From Verrucomicrobiota bacterium JB023 (GTDB lineage Bacteria; Verrucomicrobiota; Verrucomicrobiia; Verrucomicrobiales; Akkermansiaceae), in NCBI GenBank assembly GCA_030673895.1, contig JAUTCR010000025.1, positions 62,001-126,000 on the forward strand: 64,000 bases of DNA, given 5' to 3'. The position numbers and the translations under genes were made by a program. The notes under the pieces were generated by a model. That model was not told where the DNA came from. It saw only the letters and a list, made by a program, of their open reading frames with translations, and searched no databases. Positions 32,745 to 42,116 of the stretch are shown piece after piece. The first letter of the stretch is position 1. Each line of letters opens with the position of its first letter.

Positions 32745-33854
32745 ATGAGCCACGACTGCTGCCAGACCAAGGAGAAGAAGGAGGAGCCAAAAGTATCCTC
32801 CTGCTGCTCCCCGGGAGAAACGGCGGAGGAGTCGTGTTGCGGCGGCAAGACCCGAATCGACTGGTTGCTCTGGATCTCACTTGCTCTCGTGGCCGCAGGA
32901 ATGGCCGGGTATCACATTGAGGCTGGTCCCGGCTGGTGGCACACCTTTAGCCACGGCATTTGGGAACTGATGATGAAAGCCTGGTGGGGCATCCTCATCG
33001 GGATTGCTGCCGTCGGCATCCTCGGGCAGGTGCCCAAGGAGGTCGTCGCCAAACTCTTAGGCAGAAGCGGCAGCTTCTCAGGCATCCTGCGAGCCACCTT
33101 TGCCGGCACGCTCCTCGATTTGTGCAATCACGGCATTCTCATGGTTGGGATGCAGCTCTATCGAAAGGGAGCCTCCCTTGGCCAGACGATCGCCTTTCTT
33201 GTTGCCAGCCCTTGGAACTCCCTTTCTCTCACCCTCATCCTCATCGGACTCATCGGATTCCAGTGGACGCTCGCCTTCATCCTTCTTTCCATGGTCATCG
33301 GTATCATCAGCGGGCGCTTGGCCGACTCCCTGGTGGCCAAGGGAAAGCTACCAGCCAACCCGAACGAGGCCCAACTGCCCAAGGACTATCGGCTCAAAGA
33401 GGGCTTCGCGGAAGTTTGGCGTAATATCCGCCCCGGCGATGGCAATGTCCGCAAGATGGCGAAGGATGGCCTGGTCGAGTCTAAGATGATCCTCCGCTGG
33501 ATCTTCTTCGGGTTCGTCCTCGCAGCCGCTATCCGAGCCTTCGTTCCTCAGGATGCCTTTTCCCAATATTTCGGAGCCACGATGTTGGGTCTTTTCCTCA
33601 CCTTGATCGCCACCACGCTCATCGAGGTCTGCTCCGAAGGTTCATCGCCCATCGCAGCCGATTTGCTCAATCGAGCTTCCGCCCCGGGTAATGCCTTCAC
33701 CTTCCTCATGACCGGAGCGGCCACCGATTACACCGAAATCATGGCGCTTAAGGAAACCACCAAGTCGTGGAAGGCGACATTCGCGCTTCCCCTTCTCACC
33801 ACGCCCCAGATTCTGGCCATCTCGTGGGTTCTCAACCAGTACGGAGGAGCCTGA
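32745..33854 (+). CDS. permease of the ArsP/DUF318 group with Cys-rich amino end
   Basis: The 369-residue protein is polytopic (about eight helices). The two halves carry GTLLDLCNHGILMVGMQLYRKGASLGQ and LIEVCSEGSSPIAADLLNRA with FLMTGAATDYTEIMAL, the repeated signature of the PF03773 permease group, which includes ArsP (organoarsenical efflux) and Cu/Zn efflux permeases. The first 32 residues hold three adjacent cysteine pairs (Cys5-6, 20-21, 31-32) in a charged soluble leader, a likely metal-capturing tail. The start is ATG 32745 (GTG 32739 also in frame). The inverted repeat just upstream points to metal-dependent control. Substrate is inferred, not shown. Confidence 0.78.
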   Translation: MSHDCCQTKEKKEEPKVSSCCSPGETAEESCCGGKTRIDWLLWISLALVAAGMAGYHIEAGPGWWHTFSHGIWELMMKAWWGILIGIAAVGILGQVPKEVVAKLLGRSGSFSGILRATFAGTLLDLCNHGILMVGMQLYRKGASLGQTIAFLVASPWNSLSLTLILIGLIGFQWTLAFILLSMVIGIISGRLADSLVAKGKLPANPNEAQLPKDYRLKEGFAEVWRNIRPGDGNVRKMAKDGLVESKMILRWIFFGFVLAAAIRAFVPQDAFSQYFGATMLGLFLTLIATTLIEVCSEGSSPIAADLLNRASAPGNAFTFLMTGAATDYTEIMALKETTKSWKATFALPLLTTPQILAISWVLNQYGGA

Positions 33855-33860
33855 TGCCAC

Positions 33861-34619
33861 ATGAAGCTGCCCCTGCTTTCCCTTCTCGCCTGTCTCGCTA
33901 CCTTGACCCTGTGCTCGTGCATCGAGGGGGAGGAGGAGATTCGGGTCCATGCGGATGGCTCCGGCAGGGCCACCTACCGCTTGGAAGCCCCCAACCTCCT
34001 CTTCAAACGCATTGGTAACCTGGACGACATCCTTGAGCGAGCTCGCGATTACTCGACGAACTCGGATAATCTCACCATCCATTCCCTGAACGCCCAGACT
34101 CGGGGAGCCAGGACCACGGTCGAGGTGGACCTCTCGTTCGGCAATCTGCGGAAGGTCGACGGCTTCCTCAGCTCATTCCGTGATCCCGAGGACCCCGCCA
34201 CCAAGTCTGAGATCGAAATCATCATTGGGGAAATCGACATGGACATCAGCTTTCCCACCTACAGCTACTACCGGGAGATCGATCTCTCCCCCTTGCTTAC
34301 CGATGGAGCGCTGCCCATTGGAGGCAAAGCGATGCTGGGAGATTCCGCCATCAACTACACCATGCACCTCCCCGCTGCTCCCACTCATCACGATGCCGAC
34401 TCGGTTTCCCCGGATGGGAGAACCCTTCGGTGGAGCTTCCCAGTCGCAGAGATGGCGTCGGGGCCGGTCTCCATGTCCTTCGAGGCCCCCCTCCCTCTTC
34501 CTTGGCGGAAAATATTTCTTTTGGTCATCTCTGTTCTCCTCCTGCTTTGTTTGCTTCCTTTCATTCGGAAAAAGAAACTGAAAACCTCCCGTCCCCATGT
34601 CCGGCCTAACCATCCCTGA
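33861..34619 (+). CDS. lipoprotein with carboxyl membrane anchor, LppM-like
   Basis: The 252-residue product has a lipoprotein signal with lipobox LCSC (Cys20), then a beta-rich domain starting IEGEEEIRVHADGSGRATYRLEAP, and near the end a second membrane segment (IFLLVISVLLLLCLLPFI) followed by a basic tail KKKLKTSR. The DGSG-T strand pattern and paired anchors are like LppM/DUF3153 proteins, a loose resemblance. It would span from the outer leaflet to the cytoplasm. The next gene starts 23 bases before this one stops. Confidence 0.5.
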   Translation: MKLPLLSLLACLATLTLCSCIEGEEEIRVHADGSGRATYRLEAPNLLFKRIGNLDDILERARDYSTNSDNLTIHSLNAQTRGARTTVEVDLSFGNLRKVDGFLSSFRDPEDPATKSEIEIIIGEIDMDISFPTYSYYREIDLSPLLTDGALPIGGKAMLGDSAINYTMHLPAAPTHHDADSVSPDGRTLRWSFPVAEMASGPVSMSFEAPLPLPWRKIFLLVISVLLLLCLLPFIRKKKLKTSRPHVRPNHP

Positions 34620-35226
34620 ATCCTGCGGCACCATTCTCCTTCCGGAGACGGTGCTGTTTCCCCACGGAGCTCTCCCTCTCCATATCTTCGAACCCCGCTA
34701 CCGCGAGATGCTTGAGGATGCGCTGGAAAGTCACTGCATGATCTGCGTCGGCACACTTCGCGGCGAGGAACAAGACCATCCCGGGGACTGCACGGCCCCG
34801 GTAGGGACCATCGGCTTGATTAGGGCCTCCCGGGAGCAGGAGGACGGTCGCTCGAACCTCATCCTCCACGGCATCTATCGGGTCAACTTCTTGGATTGGA
34901 CTCAGGAAAAACCCTACCCCTATGCCCATATCGTCCCCGCCACCTCCGATCCTCTACCGTCCGACGAGGTTCATCGTAAGATGAGCACCCTGCGTGACCT
35001 GGTGAACGATGCTATCGCAGGACTGCCCGGCGATGTTTGTGACCAGATCAACGCCATGCTGGACAAAGCCAGCGACGAACCGTCCGTTCTCGCCGACGCG
35101 GTAGCCCAGCAATTTGCGCAGGATCCGGACCTCCGCTACGACCTCCTGGAAGCTCCTTCCGTGGCCGAGCGCTACGAGATTCTTTTCGGCTACCTGCCGC
35201 AGATTAAGGCGACCGGCATGGAATAA
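34597..35226 (+). CDS. LON substrate-binding-domain protein
   Basis: This 209-residue soluble protein is a stand-alone LON amino-terminal domain: LLPETVLFPHGALPLHIFEPRYREML at about 13-40, a glycine-rich strand GTIGLIRASREQE, and GIYRVNFLDW later. It lacks the AAA+ and Ser-Lys protease parts of Lon. Such short proteins are widespread and may bind unfolded chains; function is not known. Its start overlaps the previous lipoprotein by 23 bases. It converges with guaA, sharing a hairpin terminator. Confidence 0.85.
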   Translation: MSGLTIPESCGTILLPETVLFPHGALPLHIFEPRYREMLEDALESHCMICVGTLRGEEQDHPGDCTAPVGTIGLIRASREQEDGRSNLILHGIYRVNFLDWTQEKPYPYAHIVPATSDPLPSDEVHRKMSTLRDLVNDAIAGLPGDVCDQINAMLDKASDEPSVLADAVAQQFAQDPDLRYDLLEAPSVAERYEILFGYLPQIKATGME

Positions 35227-35230
35227 AAAA

Positions 35231-35254
35231 AGCTGGCCGCAGTCCCGGCCAGCT
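35231..35254 (-). terminator. terminator of the guaB-guaA run
   Basis: AGCTGGCCG (35231-35239) and CGGCCAGCT (35246-35254) form a perfect nine-base stem. On the minus strand it is followed by TTTTTTTATTCC, so it ends the guaA transcript. Confidence 0.85.
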
Positions 35255-35281
35255 CACCTTCACCGCCCTGAGGCGGGCCAC

Positions 35282-36808
35282 TCACTCCCATTCAATACTC
35301 GCGGGTGGCTTGGTCGAGATATCGTAGAGCACTCGATTGACCCCAGCCACTTCATTGAGGATGCGGTGGCTACTCTCACGAAGGATCTGATAGGGCAGCT
35401 CCACCCAATCGGCGGTCATGGCGTCTTCACTAATCACCGCGCGGAGGCTCACCGCCCACTCGTAGCTCCGTTCGTCGCCCTTCACCCCTACTGTTTTCAC
35501 CGGGATGAGCGCAGCATAGGATTGCCAGACCCGGTCATACCAACCGTGCTCCCGCAGCTTGCCGATAAAAATGGCGTCGGCTTCTCGAATGATGCGCAGC
35601 TTCTTCTCCTCGATCGCTCCCGGACAGCGGACCGCCAGACCTGGTCCCGGGAAAGGATGCCGATTGACAATGTCCTCGGGGATTCCAAGCGCGATGCCCA
35701 GCTCGCGAACCTCGTCCTTGAAGAGCTCGGCCAATGGCTCAAGCACCTTGCCCTGCTTCTGGAGTTCCAGAATGCGGTCGACGCGATTGTGGTGCGTTTT
35801 GATCTTCGATGCCGACGACCCCTCGTTGGAGGCGCTCTCGATCACATCCGGGTAGAGCGTCCCCTGGGCTAACAACTCGGCATTGCCAACCGCATCCCAG
35901 AAGACATCGACAAAGAGATTGCCAATGATGTCGCGCTTCTTCTCAGGATCCTCGACTCCCGCCAGTTTATTGAGAAAAAGCTCGCTAGCGTCCACCGTCT
36001 CGATCTCCACGCCCATGCGAGCGAAGTTCCGGCGGACCTCATCCCCCTCGTCCTTGCGCATCAAACCGTGGTCGACGAAGATGGCCCGGACGTTCACTCC
36101 CGCCTCCTTCAGCAGGACGGCCAGGATGGTGGAATCCACACCCCCGCTCACTCCGCAAACAACCTGCTTGTCACCAACGCGATCGTTGATTTCCTTGAGC
36201 AGATCAGCCTTCAAATCCTCAATGCGGAATTCCTCCAGCCCTTCTGCCATTGAAAGGAAGTTCTTCAGAATCAGCGTCCCCTCATGACTATGGGTCACCT
36301 CGGGATGAAACTGGATGCCACGGAACTTCTCCGACCAGCAAAGACTCACTGGCGTCCCGTCCTGGTTCGTCGCGAGCACCTTCGTCCCCTCCGGCAGCTG
36401 CTTGACGGTATCGGAATGGCTCATCCAGATCTGGGTGTCATTGGGCACCCCGCGGAAGAGTTCGTCCGCGACCTCGCCATGCATCAACTGGGCCGGGCCA
36501 TATTCACGACGGTCGCTGGCTTCAACAGTGCCTCCGAATTTCTTGTTCAGAATCTGCATGCCATAGCAGACCCCGAGGACGGGGATGTCATAGGCTTGCA
36601 GACGCTCGAAGTCGATATCCGGGGCATCCGGATCGGCGGTGCTCTTGGGCCCACCGGAAAGGATGATCGCGCCGGGGCCTCCCAGCTGCCCCAGGTCACT
36701 GGGGCGATAAAGTTTGGCGAAGTAGCCGAGTTCCCTCACCCGGCGAACGATTAGCTGCGTGTATTGCGAGCCAAAGTCAATGACCGCAACGTGATTGGAA
36801 TGCTCCAT
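35282..36808 (-). CDS. guaA: GMP synthase (glutamine-hydrolysing)
   Basis: GuaA makes GMP from XMP, ATP and glutamine. The 508-residue protein has a class I amidotransferase domain with SGGP, the nucleophile Cys81 in GVCYGMQIL and FHPEVTHS, then an ATP-pyrophosphatase domain with the PP-loop GVSGGVDST, and a carboxyl dimer domain with RHPFPGPGLAVR, ending in KPPASIEWE. It lies 20 bases downstream of guaB, forming a guanine-nucleotide operon, and is followed by a terminator. Confidence 0.96.
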   Translation of the reverse strand: MEHSNHVAVIDFGSQYTQLIVRRVRELGYFAKLYRPSDLGQLGGPGAIILSGGPKSTADPDAPDIDFERLQAYDIPVLGVCYGMQILNKKFGGTVEASDRREYGPAQLMHGEVADELFRGVPNDTQIWMSHSDTVKQLPEGTKVLATNQDGTPVSLCWSEKFRGIQFHPEVTHSHEGTLILKNFLSMAEGLEEFRIEDLKADLLKEINDRVGDKQVVCGVSGGVDSTILAVLLKEAGVNVRAIFVDHGLMRKDEGDEVRRNFARMGVEIETVDASELFLNKLAGVEDPEKKRDIIGNLFVDVFWDAVGNAELLAQGTLYPDVIESASNEGSSASKIKTHHNRVDRILELQKQGKVLEPLAELFKDEVRELGIALGIPEDIVNRHPFPGPGLAVRCPGAIEEKKLRIIREADAIFIGKLREHGWYDRVWQSYAALIPVKTVGVKGDERSYEWAVSLRAVISEDAMTADWVELPYQILRESSHRILNEVAGVNRVLYDISTKPPASIEWE

Positions 36809-36828
36809 GTTAGAGTTTGTTAGAATTA

Positions 36829-38286
36829 TCAGTTACCCAGTTGCTGGTAGTTGTCAGGTTCCTCCGTAATGGTGATGTCGTGAGCATGACTCTCACGAAG
36901 TCCCCCTGGCGTGATGCGAACAAATTCCGCATACTCGCGCAATTGCTCGAGATTGGCCGCGCCCACATAGCCCATGCCCGAGCGAAGGCCTCCCATTAGC
37001 TGGAAAATTACATCGGCGAGCGGGCCCTTGTAGGCCACTCGTCCCTCCACCCCCTCAGCGACGAGCTTGCCACTGCTATTCTGGCTATAGCGGTCGCCAG
37101 CGCCCTTCTTCATTGCGCCCACCGAGCCCATGCCGCGATAGGATTTGAAACGACGACCTTGATAGTAGATGGTCTTGCCCGGGCTTTCCCGTGTTCCCGC
37201 GAGGAGGGAGCCCAGCATCACAAGGTCTGCTCCCGCAGCCAGTGCTTTCACCACATCTCCCGAGTATCGGATCCCGCCATCAGCAATGACCCGCACACCC
37301 GCTTCGTGGGCGACATCGGCCACATTGCGGATGGCCGTGAATTGGGGCATCCCCACACCGGCAATGACCCGGGTCGTGCAGATGGAGCCGGGTCCGACCC
37401 CGACCTTGATGGCATTGGCTCCCGCCGCTACCAAATCCCGCGCGCCCTGCTCAGTCACCACATTGCCAGCCACGACAGGCCGCGTGCTCACTTCGCGCAA
37501 TTTGGAAATGACCTCCATCACTCGATCGGTATGTCCGGTGGCCGCATCGATGAAGAGAGCGTCGGCCCCCGCCTCCACGAGAGCTTGTCCCCGCTCCAGA
37601 AAGTCTGGGCCCACCCCCACAGCCGCGCCACAGCGCAGTTGACCGTTGGGATCCTTGGCCGCGCTGGTGTAGGTGATGCGCTTCTCAATATCCGCTCCAG
37701 TGATCAAACCGACCAGACGGCCAGCTGCATCCACCAGTGGCAACTTCTCGATTCGGTTCTCATAGAGGATGCGGCGGGCTTCCTCCATGGAAGTATTGGG
37801 TCCACCCGTCACCAGGCGCTCCCGCGGCGTCATCACCTCTTCCACCTTTTCGCTCTCGCCATCGAAGTAACGCAGATCCCGCCCGGTCACCATGCCCTCG
37901 AGCACGTCATCGGGACCAACAACGGGGAAGCCGGAGTATCCCCGCTCGGCCACGAGTTCGCGGACCTGACCAACCGTCATTTCCTTATGCACCGTTTCCG
38001 GCTTATGGATGACGGCGTTCTCAGACCGCTTGACCTTGCTGACCATCGCCGCTTGTTCCGCGATGGGGCAAGCACGGTGAATGACCCCCATGCCACCCTC
38101 ACGTGCGAGAGCGATGGCAAGTTCGCTCTCCGAAACCGTGTCCATGGCCGCCGAGATCGCCGGGGCGGTCAACTGGATATCATCCGTAAGAGAACTCGTT
38201 AAATCAACATCCGCAGGAATCACGGCGCTCCGCTTGGGCACCATAAGGACGTCGTCGAAAGAAAGACCAAGAGTGGGCTCTGCCAT
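36829..38286 (-). CDS. guaB: inosine-5'-monophosphate dehydrogenase
   Basis: GuaB oxidises IMP to XMP with NAD. From the ATG at 38286 the protein has 485 residues: a catalytic barrel beginning LGLSFDDVLMVPKRSAV, two CBS domains at about 93-205, and the catalytic loop GVGPGSICTTRVIAGVG with Cys303, followed by ADGGIRYSGDVVKALAAGAD and RYSQNSSGKLVAEGVEGRV, the flap. Length and order are normal. It is transcribed just ahead of guaA. Confidence 0.96.
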   Translation of the reverse strand: MAEPTLGLSFDDVLMVPKRSAVIPADVDLTSSLTDDIQLTAPAISAAMDTVSESELAIALAREGGMGVIHRACPIAEQAAMVSKVKRSENAVIHKPETVHKEMTVGQVRELVAERGYSGFPVVGPDDVLEGMVTGRDLRYFDGESEKVEEVMTPRERLVTGGPNTSMEEARRILYENRIEKLPLVDAAGRLVGLITGADIEKRITYTSAAKDPNGQLRCGAAVGVGPDFLERGQALVEAGADALFIDAATGHTDRVMEVISKLREVSTRPVVAGNVVTEQGARDLVAAGANAIKVGVGPGSICTTRVIAGVGMPQFTAIRNVADVAHEAGVRVIADGGIRYSGDVVKALAAGADLVMLGSLLAGTRESPGKTIYYQGRRFKSYRGMGSVGAMKKGAGDRYSQNSSGKLVAEGVEGRVAYKGPLADVIFQLMGGLRSGMGYVGAANLEQLREYAEFVRITPGGLRESHAHDITITEEPDNYQQLGN

Positions 38287-38344
38287 GGCGGAGTCAAAAG
38301 AGTTCACCCTCGACACGCAAGCCCGAAGCGGAGCGAATGTGGCA

Positions 38345-38893
38345 TCAATTTTCGCCAACCCGACGCACGGCGACCAAGAAAGGGCGCACCCCCTCGCGTT
38401 CCCCGATCTCCACGGCGAAATCCTCAGTCAGGCTTCGCGTCCATTCGACCACGGCCCCGGCCTCCTCTAGTCCTCCCGGATGCCCGACATAACAGACCAC
38501 CGTGATGACGCCCCCCTTTCGCAGGAGCGCGCTGGCGGAAGACAGAGCGGCCACCGTCGAGCGCTCTTGGGTGATGCGCTCCTTGTCGCTCCCCGGCAGA
38601 TAACCAAGATTGAACATGACCGCGCTGACCGGGTGACTGACGACGTCAGCCAAGGTCTCATGCCCTTGCCGGAGAAGTTTGCAGCGCTCAAGCAACCCCG
38701 CCTCGCGGAGTCGCTGTCGACTCGATTCGATGGCTTGCGCCTGCACATCGAAGCCATGAACCATCCCGTGCGCCCCCACCAATTGGGCGAGGAACACGGC
38801 ATCATGACCATTTCCCAGCGTGGCGTCGATCACTTGGTCGCCAGCTTGCACCGCATCCCGGACCAGCCTCTTTGCCTGTTCAGTCGCTCTCAT
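38345..38893 (-). CDS. rRNA/tRNA-methylase-like SAM methyltransferase, YtqB type
   Basis: The 182-residue protein has a compact Rossmann fold with DATLGNGHDAVFLAQLVG as motif I, HGFDVQAQAIES as the post-I acidic loop and MFNLGYLPGSDK as the NLGYLPG-type motif of the YtqB/PF06962 family (tRNA-modifying or rRNA methylase group). Its ATG overlaps the stop of mutL (ATGA), so translation is coupled; guaB follows after 58 bases. Substrate RNA is unproven here. Confidence 0.82.
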   Translation of the reverse strand: MRATEQAKRLVRDAVQAGDQVIDATLGNGHDAVFLAQLVGAHGMVHGFDVQAQAIESSRQRLREAGLLERCKLLRQGHETLADVVSHPVSAVMFNLGYLPGSDKERITQERSTVAALSSASALLRKGGVITVVCYVGHPGGLEEAGAVVEWTRSLTEDFAVEIGEREGVRPFLVAVRRVGEN

Positions 38894-40800
38894 TTTCGGC
38901 CGAAGCGGCGGTTCAATTCATTAAAGGAATAATGGATGAGCGTCGGCCGACCATCCGCGGTGCAATAAGGAAGCTCGCAGCGAAAAAGCTCTTCCAGCAA
39001 TTTTTCCCCGACCGCCGTACGGGCCCGCTCGCCCCGGGCTCCGAGTTTCGCAAAGCGTTTGGCGAACACCTCGAAAGCCACTCCCCGTCCGGAACGCTGC
39101 CCTTCGCTCTCGGTCAACTCATCGACGAGCCGCACAATCAAATCCTCCACCTCACCCTCCGGCAGGAAGTCGGGCGCGCTTCTCACCTGAACCGCATTGC
39201 CACCGAACTCTTCCAGGGCAATCCCGACCTCCTCGAAGTTGTTCTGATTGGCCAAAAGCACGGCATGGTCTCGCGGGTCCAGATGAAGCACTACCGGCAC
39301 GAGCATTCCCTGTGACATGCCGGGCCCGACGCGGCCCATGAGCCGCTCGTAAACAATGCGTTCCCGCGCTGAACGTGGGTCCATGAGAACCAGACCGTCG
39401 CTGCCCTCAAGCAGGTAGAAGCGGTCCCGCAGGGTTCCCACGAGGCGAAAGCTCTCCGCGCCCTCCCGCTTGGCCGGGGTCAATTCCGGTTGATGAGTAA
39501 GTTCGACTGTGTGGGGCTCAAGCGAGACGGGAGACAAAGGCTCAGCCCCTCCGGCAACAGGTTCAGCGGGAGCCGGGCTAGGAGAAGCGGCTGGAGGAGT
39601 CTCTACCACCTTTTCCCCCGATGGGGTTCCTTGGCCAACCCAGGCGACAGTGGGCGCCACAGTAGGTATATTGGCGGAGCTTGAACCGGTGGGTCGAGCA
39701 TCCGAGGCCGGACTTTCATTTCTCTCGGTCAAATTCGGGCGATTCGTAGGGGCGAGTCCGGGTGCCTCGGCTTCAATGGCGAATCCCTTTTCCCTCTCCG
39801 GCGGTCTCCCTTCCTCCCCCTTCAAGGCCCGGGCGACGCCCTCAATGAGCACGGCCCGCACGTCCGAGGGACGGTGAAAGCGCACCTCCTTCTTTGCAGG
39901 GTGAACATTGACGTCCACCAAACCGGGTTCCATTTCCAGCCAAAGCCACGCTACCGGGCTCATTCCCTTCCCCAGCCGTTCCCCATAGGCATCGGCCACC
40001 GCCTTCCACACCACCCGGTCATCCACTGGCCTTCCATTGAGAAACATGGCCTGTCCGCGACGGGATTGCCGCGCTCCATCGGGAGGCATCACATAGCCGG
40101 AGACCTTCACCCCCCGGCCCTGCCAGTCCACCCGCTTCATGCTCCTCATCAGCTGCCGCCCATCCAGCTCCGCGATGCGGACTCGGGCATCCTTGCTGGC
40201 GGGTACATCGAAGACCGTCCGGCCATCCTTACGAAAGACAAATCGAACCCCCGGCGAGGCCAAGGCATGCATCCGCACCTCGTGCTCCACATGCCCGCTC
40301 TCCGTCTGCTCGGTGCGGAGGAACTTTCTGCGAGCAGGGACATTGAAAAAAAGGTCCCTCACCTCCACCTCCGTGCCTCCGGCGCATCCCGCATCCCGGA
40401 CGTCGGTCACCCGACCGCCCTCGACGACGATCTCCGTCCCCGCTTCCGCCTTTTTCTCGCGAGTCGTGAGGCGGAAGCGCGCCACGCTGGCGATGCTGGG
40501 TACCGCCTCCCCGCGGAAGCCCAAGGTCAGGATCCCCTCCAGCTCATCGACACTTCGCAGCTTGCTGGTGGCGTGGCGCTCGAGGCTCATCAAGGCATCC
40601 TCCCGCGACATGCCGCAGCCATCGTCGCGCACCTTCATCGCCGCAATGCCTCCGCGCTGGACCTCCACCACCACTTCCCGGGCTCCGGCGTCGAGAGCAT
40701 TCTCCATCAGCTCCTTCACCACGCTCGCGGGGCGCTCCACCACCTCACCGGCCGCCACCTGGCTGGCCAGCACCTCGGGCATCACATTGATCTTCCCCAT
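38890..40800 (-). CDS. mutL: DNA mismatch repair protein MutL
   Basis: The 636-residue protein has the GHKL ATPase module: EVVERPASVVKELMENALDAGA (19-40), DDGCGM (59-64) and GFRGEA (94-99), then the transducer domain and a long proline-rich linker (about 350-440) before the carboxyl dimer domain. In the carboxyl domain the endonuclease metal motif DQHAxxE is replaced by DPRSARE from residue 474, so this MutL probably cannot nick DNA itself. It follows the prepilin peptidase gene by 15 bases. Confidence 0.95.
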   Translation of the reverse strand: MGKINVMPEVLASQVAAGEVVERPASVVKELMENALDAGAREVVVEVQRGGIAAMKVRDDGCGMSREDALMSLERHATSKLRSVDELEGILTLGFRGEAVPSIASVARFRLTTREKKAEAGTEIVVEGGRVTDVRDAGCAGGTEVEVRDLFFNVPARRKFLRTEQTESGHVEHEVRMHALASPGVRFVFRKDGRTVFDVPASKDARVRIAELDGRQLMRSMKRVDWQGRGVKVSGYVMPPDGARQSRRGQAMFLNGRPVDDRVVWKAVADAYGERLGKGMSPVAWLWLEMEPGLVDVNVHPAKKEVRFHRPSDVRAVLIEGVARALKGEEGRPPEREKGFAIEAEAPGLAPTNRPNLTERNESPASDARPTGSSSANIPTVAPTVAWVGQGTPSGEKVVETPPAASPSPAPAEPVAGGAEPLSPVSLEPHTVELTHQPELTPAKREGAESFRLVGTLRDRFYLLEGSDGLVLMDPRSARERIVYERLMGRVGPGMSQGMLVPVVLHLDPRDHAVLLANQNNFEEVGIALEEFGGNAVQVRSAPDFLPEGEVEDLIVRLVDELTESEGQRSGRGVAFEVFAKRFAKLGARGERARTAVGEKLLEELFRCELPYCTADGRPTLIHYSFNELNRRFGRK

Positions 40801-40815
40801 ATCGACAGGTCATCA

Positions 40816-42003
40816 TCAGGCGCTCTGGCCTAGGATCAAGCCCATGTACCAAACCCAGATCTTCCACCCGCCAAAGGCCCAGGTCAGCCCCGCCAAGGCG
40901 AGAAACGGCCCAAAGGGCAAGGGCCGTCCAAAGCCCACCCGCAAGAGAAGCGAGGCCACCAATGCATACAGTGACGAACAGAAAAGGCTGAACACGACCG
41001 CCGGCCAGCCCAGAAAGGCGCCAATCATAGCCAGCAAAGGAGGGTCCCCGCCGCCCATCGCTTCCCGAGGCCGCACCACCCCGGTGGCCCGCCCGGAGAG
41101 GGAGACCATTTCCTCGATTCGCCAAGTTCGCTCACCGATCTCGACCGTCTCCGCCCGAATCGTCATTTCGCTGCCGGGAACCTTCTCCCCATCGAGAATG
41201 AAGTCGTTGCCAGTAATATTTAGCCGGTCCGTCTTGCGGTAGAACATGTCTCCCCACTCGAAGGCCTCGCCGTCGAGCACAAAGCAGAGCTGGCCGTTGG
41301 GGTCCTCATCTTCCGGCTCCCGCAGCTCCCAAGCCACCGGCTTCTCGAATGAAAAATTCTGTTTCCCGAAAGCCAGCTTGCCTCCCCAGACGACTAGCTG
41401 AAGGATCGCATAACCGGCCGCGAAACCCAGCAGCGCCTCACCCCAGCCCGTCGGCCAGACTTGCCCGACCCCGCTCAACTGCACGAGCCGGGGGAATACG
41501 ATCGCTCCGAGCACCGCGAGGGCTGACGTCACCCACGTCATCGCCACCGGGATGATGTAATGCTCGGCATCAATGAACGAGATGATGATGAGCATCGTGA
41601 CCAAGAGGATCATGAGAAGAGCCTCGCCCGGCATCCCCCGCTGCCCGAAGAAATACCAGGATGCGGCCCAAAGCAGAGTGGTGAGAAGCTCGACCCAAAA
41701 GTAGCGGGATGGAATGTTCATCCCACACTCCGCGCACTTCCCCCGCTGCCAAAGCCAAGTGAAAAGAGGCAGGTTCCTTGTCCACGGAATCTCCTTCTGA
41801 CATCCCGGACAAAAGGAGCGCTTGGGCTCATTGACCGACATCCCCAACGGGACTCGATAGATCACCACGTTGAGAAACGACCCCACGCAGGCTCCGATGA
41901 AAATCACCGGCACCCACCAGAACCAATGCGTCCAAGGCAAAATCACGCGCGGAGTCTCCCATGCCTCTCCCTGCGAGCCAACCCACACTTCGTCATTTCC
42001 CAT
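40816..42003 (-). CDS. prepilin peptidase (type IV) with an inserted domain
   Basis: This 395-residue membrane protease (PilD family) cleaves and methylates prepilin-type signal peptides. It has GSFLNVVIYRVP (41-52), a zinc site with two CxxC pairs (Cys65/68, Cys90/93) and two catalytic aspartates, Asp145 in SFIDAEHYIIP and Asp320 in EAMGGGDPPLL. Between helices there are about 100 extra residues (roughly 212-312), acidic and beta-rich. The second motif reads GGGDPP where GGGDxK is usual. The ATG at 42003 was chosen because longer starts add a non-homologous basic leader. It heads the minus-strand run with mutL. Confidence 0.85.
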   Translation of the reverse strand: MGNDEVWVGSQGEAWETPRVILPWTHWFWWVPVIFIGACVGSFLNVVIYRVPLGMSVNEPKRSFCPGCQKEIPWTRNLPLFTWLWQRGKCAECGMNIPSRYFWVELLTTLLWAASWYFFGQRGMPGEALLMILLVTMLIIISFIDAEHYIIPVAMTWVTSALAVLGAIVFPRLVQLSGVGQVWPTGWGEALLGFAAGYAILQLVVWGGKLAFGKQNFSFEKPVAWELREPEDEDPNGQLCFVLDGEAFEWGDMFYRKTDRLNITGNDFILDGEKVPGSEMTIRAETVEIGERTWRIEEMVSLSGRATGVVRPREAMGGGDPPLLAMIGAFLGWPAVVFSLFCSSLYALVASLLLRVGFGRPLPFGPFLALAGLTWAFGGWKIWVWYMGLILGQSA

Positions 42004-42116
42004 TCTATTGTTTGACGGGGTCAACCGCGATAGCCAACCCGGCGATGAAAGGCCGATCGCGCCACGCTCGCCCCGTTCGGCCAACGCTTGGCACCCTCTT
42101 TGCGAAAAGAGCCTCC

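Noticed and set aside
37159-38202. A 347-codon open frame on the plus strand
   Set aside because: It is antisense to guaB, which is beyond doubt.
40139-41242. A 367-codon Ser/Arg-rich open frame on the plus strand
   Set aside because: It crosses the antisense of mutL and the prepilin peptidase; composition is that of a shadow frame.
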